DNA of 64,000 nucleotides, from NCBI RefSeq assembly GCF_011777495.1, contig NZ_JAATJS010000003.1, forward strand, positions 310,001 through 374,000. Direction: 5' to 3'. The notes below the pieces were generated by a model. It did not search any database. It was not told the origin of the DNA and worked only from the letters and a program-made list of their open reading frames with translations. The translations under genes and the position numbers were made by a program. The first letter of the stretch is position 1. Each line of letters opens with the position of its first letter. Positions 7,416 to 15,234 of this stretch are shown one piece after another. Source of the DNA: Microvirga terricola (GTDB taxonomy: Bacteria; Pseudomonadota; Alphaproteobacteria; Rhizobiales; Beijerinckiaceae).

Positions 7416-9743
7416 TTACGCCGCAGCGTCCGCCAGTGCGATGTCCGCGTTGGTCGCTTCCGTCAGCGGCAGGTGGACCAGCACGATGGTGCCGACGCCT
7501 TCCTGGCTCTTGATGCGTAGCGTGCCGCCGTGCAGTTCCGTGAGCGAACGGGCGATGGCGAGGCCCAGCCCTGAGCCCTTGTAGCTCTTCGAGAACTCGG
7601 TCTCGACCTGCTCGAAGGGACGTCCGAGCTTGTGCAGGGCCTGCGCCGGAATGCCGATGCCGTTGTCCTCGACATAGATGTTGATGGCGTTGCCGGCCTG
7701 ACGGGTACGCACCGTGATGCAGCCGCCGTCACTGGTGAACTTCGTGGCGTTCTGCAGCAGGTTCACGAGGATCTGATGGATCGCCCGTTCGTCCGCCGTG
7801 ACGACGATGTCTTCCGGGATCACGTCGACCGAGACGGACAGGTTCTTGCCCTTGATCTGTTCGCTGACGAGCTTGAGCGCCTTGTGGACAGACGCGTTCA
7901 CTTCGACAGCTTGCTTCTTCAGGCTCGTGCGGCCCGCTTCGATGCGCGACATATCGAGGATGTCGTTGATGACCGACAGGAGATATTCGCCGCTGGTGCG
8001 AATGTCGGTGCAGTATTCTTCATACTTATCCGAGCCGAGCGACCCAAAGATGCCGCTCTGCATGACTTCCGCGAAGCCGATGATGGCGTTGAGCGGGGTG
8101 CGCAGCTCATGGCTCATGTTGGCCAGGAATTCAGACTTGGCGCGGTTCGCGCTTTCGGCCTGGGCCTTCTGGTCGAGATAACGCTCGGCGAGATCGGCAA
8201 GCTGGTGCGTCTGCGCTTCGAGCTTCTGACGCGACTGCTTGAGGTCCAGAACGGTGGCAATCAGTTCCTTCTCGGACTCGACAAGGCGATGCTCGTGGCG
8301 CTTGAGCGCGGTGATGTCCGTGCCGACGGAGACGTAGCCGCCGTCCTTGGTCCGGCGCTCGTTGATCTGCAGCCAGCGACCATCCTGGAGGCGCGCCTCG
8401 AAGGTGCGCGCGCCTACATCCTGGTTCTGTGCGCGCACGAACTGGTGCTGCACTTCCGGCGGGCGGCCCTGCGCCATCACCTCGGCATAGGTCATGCCCT
8501 GGAGCTGCGCGTCGGCGGGAAGCTCGTGCAGCTTCTGGAATTTCGAATTGCAGAGCACGAGACGGTTGTTGGCATCCCACAGCACGAAGGCTTCCGAGAT
8601 CGCCTCGATGGCATCGTGGAGGCGCGCATCGGCTTTTTCGGTCTTTTCCTCAAGCCGGCGCTGCTCCGTCACGTCGACGGCGATGCCGACGAGATGGCTT
8701 GCCGCATCGTCCGGATCGTTCATCAGTTCGGCGCGGGCGCGCAGCCACACCCAGTCGCCGCTGGACGAGCGGATGCGGAACTCGTAATCGACGAGCGAGG
8801 TGCTGGCGGAAGCGAGCTGTTCGGCGAGCGTATAAAGGTCCTGATCATCCGGGTGGATCATCGTGTTGACTTCGCCGAAGGACAGGAACTCGTCCTGCCG
8901 CTCGTAGCCGAGAAGCTCGTACATCGAGTCGGACCAGTAGATGCGTCCGCGTCCGATATCCCAGTCCCACAGGCCGCAGCGGCCGCGGTTGAGGGCGGAG
9001 TCGATGCGGTCGCGCACCTTCTCGCAAACCTCGTCGGCGGCCTGCGCGCGATTGGCCTGCATGACATAAGCAATGCCAAGGCCGAGAAGCACCAGAATGG
9101 TCCCGCCGAGCAGCGACACATGGCCAATGGTGCGTGACCACCATCCTTCGAGAAGGCGGGGGATCGGCTGTACGATAGCGATCTGGCCGAGCGAGGTTGG
9201 CAGCGAGCGCACGGTCGCGATGCCTTCATCGCCGCTGGCGAGCTTGATGGTCATCACGCCTGCGCGGTCTGCAAAGAGCGCGAGGGGCTGCGCATCGCCG
9301 AGCAACTCGGCGAGCGCGTGTGGTGCGGTCGCTGTCGCGGGATAAGAAGCGATGATCGCGCCGTTATGATCGACAAGATGAAGCGTGCGGTTCCGCGTCA
9401 GCGCGCTCGGCGGCATGGTCTTGGCAAGCTCGCTCAGGCGCGATGCGGCCGCGGCCTTGTCGGCCGGCGCGGGATGGTTGCCGAGTTTTGCTGCCGACAG
9501 CGAGGCGATCACATCGATATCGCCGACGGCATCGATGAGCGTGTCCTTGCGGGTTTCGCGCACCTGAACCCAGGCGGTCGCCGCAAGCGTCACGAGAAAA
9601 AGCGCCAGAAGGGCGGGAACCGCGAGCTTCAGGAAGGGCTCGTATTGCTCCAATCGCCGATATGTCGGGTTCGCGTCAGATCGCGTCACCCCGAGAATCG
9701 TACCCGCGCGTGCGGGTACGCATGCGGTCACCGCCCCCGCCAT
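7416..9743 (-). CDS. pleC: PleC-like PAS-domain sensor histidine kinase
   Basis: A 775-residue kinase of the PleC/DivJ group, which sets the phosphorylation of DivK and so asymmetric division and CtrA activity in alphaproteobacteria. An N-terminal membrane helix (about residues 38-58), a periplasmic loop and a second helix ('HVSLLGGTILVLLGLGIAYVM') precede two PAS domains. HisKA carries His545 in 'NMSHELRTPLNAIIGFAE', followed by 'GSDKYEEYCTDIRTSGEYLL', a run typical of PleC/DivJ. The ATPase boxes are 'LLQNATKF', 'DNGIGIP' and 'GSGLGLAI'. The ATG follows GGAGGG. Assignment as PleC rather than DivJ rests on length, the periplasmic domain and glnE synteny. It converges on glnE. Confidence 0.85.
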   Translation of the reverse strand: MAGAVTACVPARAGTILGVTRSDANPTYRRLEQYEPFLKLAVPALLALFLVTLAATAWVQVRETRKDTLIDAVGDIDVIASLSAAKLGNHPAPADKAAAASRLSELAKTMPPSALTRNRTLHLVDHNGAIIASYPATATAPHALAELLGDAQPLALFADRAGVMTIKLASGDEGIATVRSLPTSLGQIAIVQPIPRLLEGWWSRTIGHVSLLGGTILVLLGLGIAYVMQANRAQAADEVCEKVRDRIDSALNRGRCGLWDWDIGRGRIYWSDSMYELLGYERQDEFLSFGEVNTMIHPDDQDLYTLAEQLASASTSLVDYEFRIRSSSGDWVWLRARAELMNDPDDAASHLVGIAVDVTEQRRLEEKTEKADARLHDAIEAISEAFVLWDANNRLVLCNSKFQKLHELPADAQLQGMTYAEVMAQGRPPEVQHQFVRAQNQDVGARTFEARLQDGRWLQINERRTKDGGYVSVGTDITALKRHEHRLVESEKELIATVLDLKQSRQKLEAQTHQLADLAERYLDQKAQAESANRAKSEFLANMSHELRTPLNAIIGFAEVMQSGIFGSLGSDKYEEYCTDIRTSGEYLLSVINDILDMSRIEAGRTSLKKQAVEVNASVHKALKLVSEQIKGKNLSVSVDVIPEDIVVTADERAIHQILVNLLQNATKFTSDGGCITVRTRQAGNAINIYVEDNGIGIPAQALHKLGRPFEQVETEFSKSYKGSGLGLAIARSLTELHGGTLRIKSQEGVGTIVLVHLPLTEATNADIALADAAA

Positions 9744-9835
9744 GCGAAGTTCCCTCCAGAACCACTAACATCCTTGATCGGAGGACGTGCCGCATCTCTC
9801 CGAATCACCAACAATAGAATCGCGGATGAGTGATT

Positions 9836-9882
9836 TGTCTAGCTGCGCGAATGTCTAGGTTAACAAAAAATTTCTTTTTGTT
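9836..9882. promoter_or_regulatory. Repeats in the pepN-pleC intergenic region
   Basis: Two copies of TGTCTAG occur at 9836-9842 and 9852-9858, 16 bases apart. An AT-rich inverted repeat follows: AACAAAAA (9862-9869) with TTTTTGTT (9875-9882) around a 5-base loop. On the minus strand these elements come after the pepN stop and before the pleC start. The AT hairpin may end pepN transcription and the direct repeat may be a protein site in the pleC promoter. Both roles are inference from position. Confidence 0.35.
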
Positions 9883-9936
9883 TTTCGCGCGCCGATTTTG
9901 CCGGGAATTTTTGGGAACTTTCGTGAATCCAACGCG

Positions 9937-12585
9937 TTATTGGACCTTCGTTTCGAGCGAACGATTCACGATATCGCTGACATCGCGGGAGAGGTTCGGA
10001 TGCTCGGCGATGGCTTGCAGAGTCTGCTGCGCGTGCTTGCGACGAGTCTCTTCCATCATCCGCCAGGCGCTGAATGCGGTCAGCAGGCGCGCCGCGAGTT
10101 GCGGGTTCAGCTCGTCCGCGCGCAGCACGATCTCGGCCAGGAAGGCGTAGCCCGCGCCATCGGCGCGGTTGAACTGCATCTGATTGGCCATGGCGAAACT
10201 GCCCACCAGCGAGCGCACCCGGTTGGGGTTGTTGATCGAAAAGGCGGGGTGGTTCATCAGCCCCTTCACCCGTTCGAGCGTCCCTTCTTCGAGGATCGTG
10301 GCCTGCAAGGCGAACCATTTGTCGAGCACCAGTGGCTCGTCGCGGTAACGCTCGCTGAACTGGGTCAGCGCCCCCTCGCGGGCAGCGCCCGGCAGGGTCG
10401 TCAGCACACTCAAGGAAGCCAGACGGTCTGTCATGTTGCCGGCGGTGTCGAATTGCTCGCGGGCCAACCTCTCGCCGAGACGCTTGTCCGCGCCCGCGAT
10501 CAGATCGAGCGCGACGTTGCGCAGGGCGCGACGCCCCGCGCTGGCGGCATCGGGGCTGTAGGGGCCCAGATCCGCCAGCAGTTGGTGGAACTCCCATAGC
10601 TGCCCGATATTCGCGCTGCCGATACGCCGTTTCAGCTCCGTGCGGGCCTTGTGAATCGCATCGGGGTCCACGTCGGCGGCGATCTCCTGCGCGATGTCCG
10701 CCTCGCTCGGGAGCGTCAGCACGAGCGCGGCGAAGGCCGGATCGCGCATCGCGTCGTCCTCTATGAACATTTCCAGCGCAGCGGACAGGCCTGTGATGTC
10801 TGCGTCAGTGACCGCCGCGCCGGTCGACAGAGCAACGAGCAGGCGCATCGCGACGGTCTGCGCCGCCTGCCAGCGATTGAAGGCATCGCTGTCATGGCGC
10901 AAAAGCACGAGCAGTTCCGTGTTCGACAGGTCGAGCGAGGTTTTGACCGGAGCCGAGAAGCCGCGGAAGACGGAAGGGACGGGATGCGACGGGACATTCG
11001 TGAAGGTCAGGCTGTCGCTGGCCTTGTCTAGGATAAAGACCCCTTGCGCATTCACGCGGTCGGATGAGGTGGCAAGCGGCCTGCCATCCTGCGCGACAAG
11101 ACCCAGCGCCACGGGGATCGCCATTGGCTCCTTATTAGGCTGTCCGGGCGTCGCGGGCGTGGCTTGCGTGAAATCGAGCCGGTAGGTCTGCGCCGCCTCG
11201 TCATAGGTTCCCTTGATCGTGACGCGCGGTGTTCCGGCCTGGGCGTACCAGTGCGAAAAATGGGAAAGGTCGCGGCCCGTTACTTCAGAGAAGGCTTGCA
11301 GAAAATCCTCGACCGTCGCGGCGGTGCCGTCGCAGCGGTCGAAATACAGGTCCATGCCGCGCCGGAAATCCGCCTCGCCGATGATCGTCTTGAGCATCCG
11401 GACGATTTCCGCGCCCTTCTCATAGACGGTGGCCGTGTAGAAGTTGTTGATCTCGCGATATTGCGTCGGCCGCACGGGATGGGCGAGGGGGCTCGCATCC
11501 TCCGAGAACTGGCGCGCACGCAAGGTCTTCACCTCGGCAATGCGATGCACGGGGCGGGACCGTTCGTCGGACGAGAATTCCTGATCGCGGAAGACCGTGA
11601 GGCCTTCCTTCAGGCAGAGCTGGAACCAATCGCGGCAGGTGACCCGATTGCCGGACCAGTTGTGGAAATACTCATGCGCAATGATCGCCTCGATATTAGC
11701 GTAGTCCATGTCGGTCGCGGTCTCAGGCGACGCCAGCACGTATTTGTCGTTGAAGATGTTGAGACCCTTGTTCTCCATCGCCCCCATGTTGAAATCCGAC
11801 ACGGCGACAATGTTGAACTCGTCGAGGTCGTATTCGCGCCCGAACACCCGCTCGTCCCAGCGCATGGAACGTTCCAGCGCATCGAGAGCGTAGGCCGCAC
11901 GCTCTTCCTTGCCGGGCTCCACATAGACCGCGAGCTTCACCTTGCGACCGCTCATGGTGGTAAAGTCCTTGCCGACCTTTCCGAGGCGACCGCCGACGAG
12001 CGCGAAGAGATAAGCAGGCTTGGGGTGAGGATCGTGCCAGACCGCGTAGTGCCGGTTCGTTCCGGCAATGTTACCTGCCTCGACCGGGTTACCATTGCCG
12101 AGCAGTACAGGCGCTTCGTCCCGGTCGGCTTCGATGCGCGTGGTGTAAACCGCCATCACGTCGGGCCGGTCGAGGAAATAGGTGATGCGGCGAAAGCCTT
12201 CCGCTTCGCATTGCGTGCAGTAATTGCCGCTCGAGCGATAAAGACCCATGAGCTGCGTGTTTGCGGTCGGGTCGATTTCCGTCTCGATGGTGAGCGTGAA
12301 AGGCCGCCGCGGCGGTTGGGCAATGGTCAGGCCTTGCGCGGACGCTTCAAACTCCGCCGCAGGGATCGCCCTTCCGTCGAGTGAAAGCCCTTTTAAATTC
12401 ACCTCGTCGCCGTCGAGCACGAGCGGTGCATCGGGGCGACCTTTGGGGTTCGGCTTAAGTGCGAGCGTCGCCGTGACGCGTGTCGTGGTGGGATGCAGCC
12501 GCACATCGAGTTCGACCCTCTCGATCACGAACGGGCTTGGCTGATAATCCTCAAGCCGGATCACAGGGGTCGTTTCGGTGCGCAT
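9937..12585 (-). CDS. pepN: Aminopeptidase N (M1 family zinc metallopeptidase)
   Basis: An 882-residue cytosolic aminopeptidase that removes N-terminal residues from peptides. The zinc site is visible as HEYFH (His304, Glu305, His308) with the third ligand Glu327 exactly 19 residues later in 'LKEGLTVF'. The exopeptidase motif GAMEN occurs upstream in 'NMGAMENKGLNIF'. The N-terminal beta domain, catalytic domain and long C-terminal helical domain (DUF3458-type) are all present, and the length is that of proteobacterial PepN. There is no signal peptide. It is divergent from the VOC gene at 12728 and upstream of pleC on the same strand, separated by 193 bases. Confidence 0.96.
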   Translation of the reverse strand: MRTETTPVIRLEDYQPSPFVIERVELDVRLHPTTTRVTATLALKPNPKGRPDAPLVLDGDEVNLKGLSLDGRAIPAAEFEASAQGLTIAQPPRRPFTLTIETEIDPTANTQLMGLYRSSGNYCTQCEAEGFRRITYFLDRPDVMAVYTTRIEADRDEAPVLLGNGNPVEAGNIAGTNRHYAVWHDPHPKPAYLFALVGGRLGKVGKDFTTMSGRKVKLAVYVEPGKEERAAYALDALERSMRWDERVFGREYDLDEFNIVAVSDFNMGAMENKGLNIFNDKYVLASPETATDMDYANIEAIIAHEYFHNWSGNRVTCRDWFQLCLKEGLTVFRDQEFSSDERSRPVHRIAEVKTLRARQFSEDASPLAHPVRPTQYREINNFYTATVYEKGAEIVRMLKTIIGEADFRRGMDLYFDRCDGTAATVEDFLQAFSEVTGRDLSHFSHWYAQAGTPRVTIKGTYDEAAQTYRLDFTQATPATPGQPNKEPMAIPVALGLVAQDGRPLATSSDRVNAQGVFILDKASDSLTFTNVPSHPVPSVFRGFSAPVKTSLDLSNTELLVLLRHDSDAFNRWQAAQTVAMRLLVALSTGAAVTDADITGLSAALEMFIEDDAMRDPAFAALVLTLPSEADIAQEIAADVDPDAIHKARTELKRRIGSANIGQLWEFHQLLADLGPYSPDAASAGRRALRNVALDLIAGADKRLGERLAREQFDTAGNMTDRLASLSVLTTLPGAAREGALTQFSERYRDEPLVLDKWFALQATILEEGTLERVKGLMNHPAFSINNPNRVRSLVGSFAMANQMQFNRADGAGYAFLAEIVLRADELNPQLAARLLTAFSAWRMMEETRRKHAQQTLQAIAEHPNLSRDVSDIVNRSLETKVQ

Positions 12586-12727
12586 GGGTCACTCTCGAAA
12601 AGGGTTACTCTTTCGGCCAGGGCTCTTTCTGCGAGCCTTTCTTGTCCTAGCTCTTTCCCCTGATATGGACCAACCGCCAGCCGATTCATAGGGTGGTAGC
12701 CATAAGGAACCAGGAAGGGAAAAGACG

Positions 12728-13093
12728 ATGAATCCGGTTGTTTGGTTTGAAATTCCCGTCAACGATCTCGATAAGGCGAAAGCGTTCTATGAACACATTT
12801 TGGGCCTGACTTTGTCGCCGATGGACATGGGAGAGGCCAAGATGGTCTTCTTCCCGATGTCCGACCAGCAGCAGCCCGGCGCGACCGGCGCGCTGATGAA
12901 GTCGGACGGTTATGCACCGTCGCACAACGGCACCGTCATCTATTTCGAGGTTCCCGATATCGAGGGAACGCTCAAGAAGGTTGCCGAGAAGGGCGGCAAG
13001 ACTCTTGTGCCGAAGATGAGCATCGGCCAATACGGATTCATCGCCCATTTCGAGGATACCGAAGGCAACCGCGTCGCGCTTCATTCCATGTAG
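12728..13093 (+). CDS. VOC-fold (glyoxalase/bleomycin resistance-like) protein
   Basis: A 121-residue single-domain protein with the paired beta-alpha-beta-beta-beta modules of the vicinal oxygen chelate superfamily. The first module begins 'VVWFEIPVNDLDKAKAFYEHILG' in outline and the second 'VIYFEVPDIEGTLKKV', ending 'FEDTEGNRVALHS'. A candidate metal ligand is the Glu of the last strand. Proteins of this kind include small-molecule lyases, dioxygenases and resistance proteins, and the substrate cannot be told from sequence. The ATG has a good ribosome site (GGAAGGGAAAAG). It is divergent from pepN across a 142-base region. Confidence 0.85.
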   Translation: MNPVVWFEIPVNDLDKAKAFYEHILGLTLSPMDMGEAKMVFFPMSDQQQPGATGALMKSDGYAPSHNGTVIYFEVPDIEGTLKKVAEKGGKTLVPKMSIGQYGFIAHFEDTEGNRVALHSM

Positions 13094-13114
13094 TAAGCGC
13101 CGCCGCGTCTCCGT

Positions 13115-13142
13115 CGGAGATTGCCTTTCGGGGCGATCTCCG
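13115..13142 (+). terminator. Hairpin after the first VOC gene
   Basis: GGAGATTGCC (13116-13125) pairs with GGCGATCTCC (13132-13141), one T-G pair included, with loop TTTCGG; a C-G pair extends it on the outside. It lies 22 bases after the VOC stop. No T-run follows, so termination would be weak or Rho-assisted. Confidence 0.45.
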
Positions 13143-13177
13143 GCTAGGCGTGTTCCGGTTCACTACGGAGACGTGCC

Positions 13178-13618
13178 TTGGAATACCTGCACACGATGAT
13201 TCGGGTCTCGAACCTTGAGCGATCCCTCGACTTCTTCTGCAACAAGTTCGGCCTCGTCGAAGTCCGCCGGATCGATAACGAGAAGGGCCGCTTCACCCTC
13301 GTTTTCCTTGCCGCCGATGAGGACATCGAAAAGTCCAAGACCAGCCGGGCTCCGCTGCTCGAACTGACCCACAATTGGGGCGAGCACGAATATACCGGCG
13401 GTCGCAATTTCGGCCATCTGGCCTATCGCGTCGACGATATCTACGCGATCTGCCAGAAGCTGATGGATGCGGGCGTCACCATCAACCGCCCGCCCCGCGA
13501 CGGGCACATGGCCTTCATTCGCACTCCCGACCATATCTCCATCGAATTGCTGCAGCGCGGCGAACCGAAGCCGCCGCAGGAGCCTTGGGCGTCCATGCCC
13601 AATACCGGCACATGGTAA
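13178..13618 (+). CDS. Lactoylglutathione lyase-like VOC protein (GloA type)
   Basis: A 146-residue protein resembling glyoxalase I, which converts the methylglyoxal-glutathione hemithioacetal to lactoylglutathione. Visible signatures are '[17 protein letters not shown]', 'LVEVRR', 'LVFLAADED', '[12 protein letters not shown]' and 'GFGHLAYRV'-like '[12 protein letters not shown]', with a final 'ISIELLQ' strand that holds the usual metal-binding Glu. The start is a TTG at 13178 (MEYLHTM): GGAG stands at the right distance and family members start at this point; an ATG at 13196 would cut into the first strand. The canonical 'FYxxxLG' is 'FFCNKFG' here. Homologues in this group are annotated GloA or simply VOC proteins. 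Confidence 0.85.
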   Translation: MEYLHTMIRVSNLERSLDFFCNKFGLVEVRRIDNEKGRFTLVFLAADEDIEKSKTSRAPLLELTHNWGEHEYTGGRNFGHLAYRVDDIYAICQKLMDAGVTINRPPRDGHMAFIRTPDHISIELLQRGEPKPPQEPWASMPNTGTW

Positions 13619-13635
13619 GAGCTTGACCTTACACA

Positions 13636-13682
13636 TTGTGGTGGAGCGGCTCGTTTCGCCACAAAGTGCGCTGTTGGCGAAA
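13636..13682. promoter_or_regulatory. Overlapping dyads upstream of xdhA
   Basis: TTTCGCCA (13654-13661) and TGGCGAAA (13675-13682) form a perfect 8-base inverted repeat with a 13-base spacer. A second dyad, TTGTGG (13636-13641) with CCACAA (13659-13664), overlaps it. The pair sits about 65-115 bases before the xdhA start and is a reasonable candidate operator for the purine operon. No regulator gene lies next to it. Confidence 0.35.
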
Positions 13683-13748
13683 TCGTTGGACTCCGCCATT
13701 CTACCCGGCCCGACATAACGAGCCGGGTTCAACCGGCGGAGGAATGAA

Positions 13749-15230
13749 GTGGCACGAGACGCGATCCGCTTTTGGCGGCAAGGACAGGTCGTCGAGGTTT
13801 CCGGTTTCCACCCGCGCACCACGCTTCTGGACTATCTGCGGCTTCAAAAGCGCCAGGTCGGCACCAAGGAAGGTTGTGCCGAGGGCGATTGCGGCGCCTG
13901 CACGGTCGCGCTGGGCCGGGTTCGCGAGGGCTCTGTGCACTACGAGCCTGTCAATGCCTGCATCCTGCTGCTGGGCCAGATCGACGGCGCCGAGCTTGTC
14001 ACCGTTGAGGATCTGGCAGCGGGCGGCCCGCTTCATCCCGTGCAGAGTGCAATGGTGGCGAGCCACGGTTCGCAATGCGGCTTCTGCACCCCTGGCATCG
14101 TAATGAGCCTGTTCAGCCTCTACTACGAAGGCGAGAGGCCTGTGACCCGCGAGGCGGTGAACGACGCGCTTGCGGGCAATCTCTGCCGCTGCACCGGCTA
14201 TCGCCCCATCGTCGACGCCGCCCTTGAGGCGTGCGGCGGACAGCCGAGCGATGCCTTTTCCATTGATCATCCCGGTAGAGCCCAAAGCTTGACGGCGCTG
14301 AACGACGCGCAGGATGTCTTCATCCGCCATGAAAAAGGTTTCTTCGCCGCTCCGGCGAGCGAAGCTTCCCTTGCTGCGCTTTACGCCGAGCATTCCGATG
14401 CCACGCTTGTCGCAGGCTGCACCGATGTCGGCCTTTGGATCACCAAGGGCATGGCGGAGCTGGAAAAGATCATCTGGCTTGGCCGTGTCGCCGGCCTCGA
14501 CCGGATCGAGGACAACGCTGAAGCGTTGACGCTCGGTGCGACCGTCACCCACGCTCAGGCCTTCTCCACGCTTGCCGCCATCGATCCCGATCTCGGCGAA
14601 ATCATGCGCCGGTTCGGTTCCACTCAGGTCCGCGCGTCCGGCACGGTCGGCGGAAACATCGCCAACGGTTCGCCCATCGGCGATCTCGCTCCTGCCCTGA
14701 TCGCGCTCGGCGCCGGACTCGAATTGCGCCGGGGTGACGAAACCCGAACCATCCCGCTCGAAAACTTTTTCATCGCGTATCGCAGGCAGGACCGCGCGCC
14801 GGGCGAATATGTCCGCCGCGTGACCGTACCGGAGCTTAAAGCGAACGAGCATTTCCGCGCCTATAAGGTTTCCAAGCGCTTCGACGAAGACATTTCCGCC
14901 GCCATGGGCGCTTTCAAGTTCACCCTCGGTGGTCGCCACATCGCAGATGCCCGCATTGCTTTCGGCGGCATGGCGGGGACGCCAAAGCGCGCCAGCGAGA
15001 CGGAGCAGACGCTCGTTGGCCTTTCGCTCGATGAGCCTGCTACCTGGGGCGAGGCGCTCGCCGCCATCGGGCGTGACTATCAACCGATGGACGATCATCG
15101 CGCCTCTGCGGCCTATCGCGCCACCGTGGCGCGCAATTTGCTGTTCAAGGCCTTGAGCGAAACCGCCTCCGGCCAGACGCGCGCAACGCGCATTGTCGGC
15201 CAGCGCGAGGCGCTCGAGGCGGCGGAGTAG
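13749..15230 (+). CDS. xdhA: Xanthine dehydrogenase small subunit (2Fe-2S and FAD)
   Basis: A 493-residue subunit that carries electrons from the molybdenum site to NAD. The N-terminal plant-type 2Fe-2S domain has Cys43, Cys48 and Cys51 in 'EGCAEGDCGACT'. The second 2Fe-2S helical domain has 'GSQCGFCTPG' and 'NLCRCTGYRP'. From about residue 190 the FAD-binding domain shows 'LVAGCTDVGLW' and 'GTVGGNIANGSPIGD', followed by the CO dehydrogenase flavoprotein C-terminal domain. The GTG at 13749 is preceded by GGAGGAA. The gene opens the xdhA-xdhB-xdhC-guaD operon for guanine and xanthine breakdown; the next start is 4 bases past its stop. Confidence 0.96.
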   Translation: MARDAIRFWRQGQVVEVSGFHPRTTLLDYLRLQKRQVGTKEGCAEGDCGACTVALGRVREGSVHYEPVNACILLLGQIDGAELVTVEDLAAGGPLHPVQSAMVASHGSQCGFCTPGIVMSLFSLYYEGERPVTREAVNDALAGNLCRCTGYRPIVDAALEACGGQPSDAFSIDHPGRAQSLTALNDAQDVFIRHEKGFFAAPASEASLAALYAEHSDATLVAGCTDVGLWITKGMAELEKIIWLGRVAGLDRIEDNAEALTLGATVTHAQAFSTLAAIDPDLGEIMRRFGSTQVRASGTVGGNIANGSPIGDLAPALIALGAGLELRRGDETRTIPLENFFIAYRRQDRAPGEYVRRVTVPELKANEHFRAYKVSKRFDEDISAAMGAFKFTLGGRHIADARIAFGGMAGTPKRASETEQTLVGLSLDEPATWGEALAAIGRDYQPMDDHRASAAYRATVARNLLFKALSETASGQTRATRIVGQREALEAAE

Positions 15231-15234
15231 CGTG

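Noticed and set aside
7632-9137. 501-codon plus-strand frame opposite pleC
   Set aside because: The minus strand has full PAS, HisKA and ATPase motifs; the plus-strand frame is a compositional shadow.
11164-12384. 406-codon plus-strand frame opposite pepN
   Set aside because: PepN has an exact HExxH-x18-E site on the minus strand, so this is a shadow.
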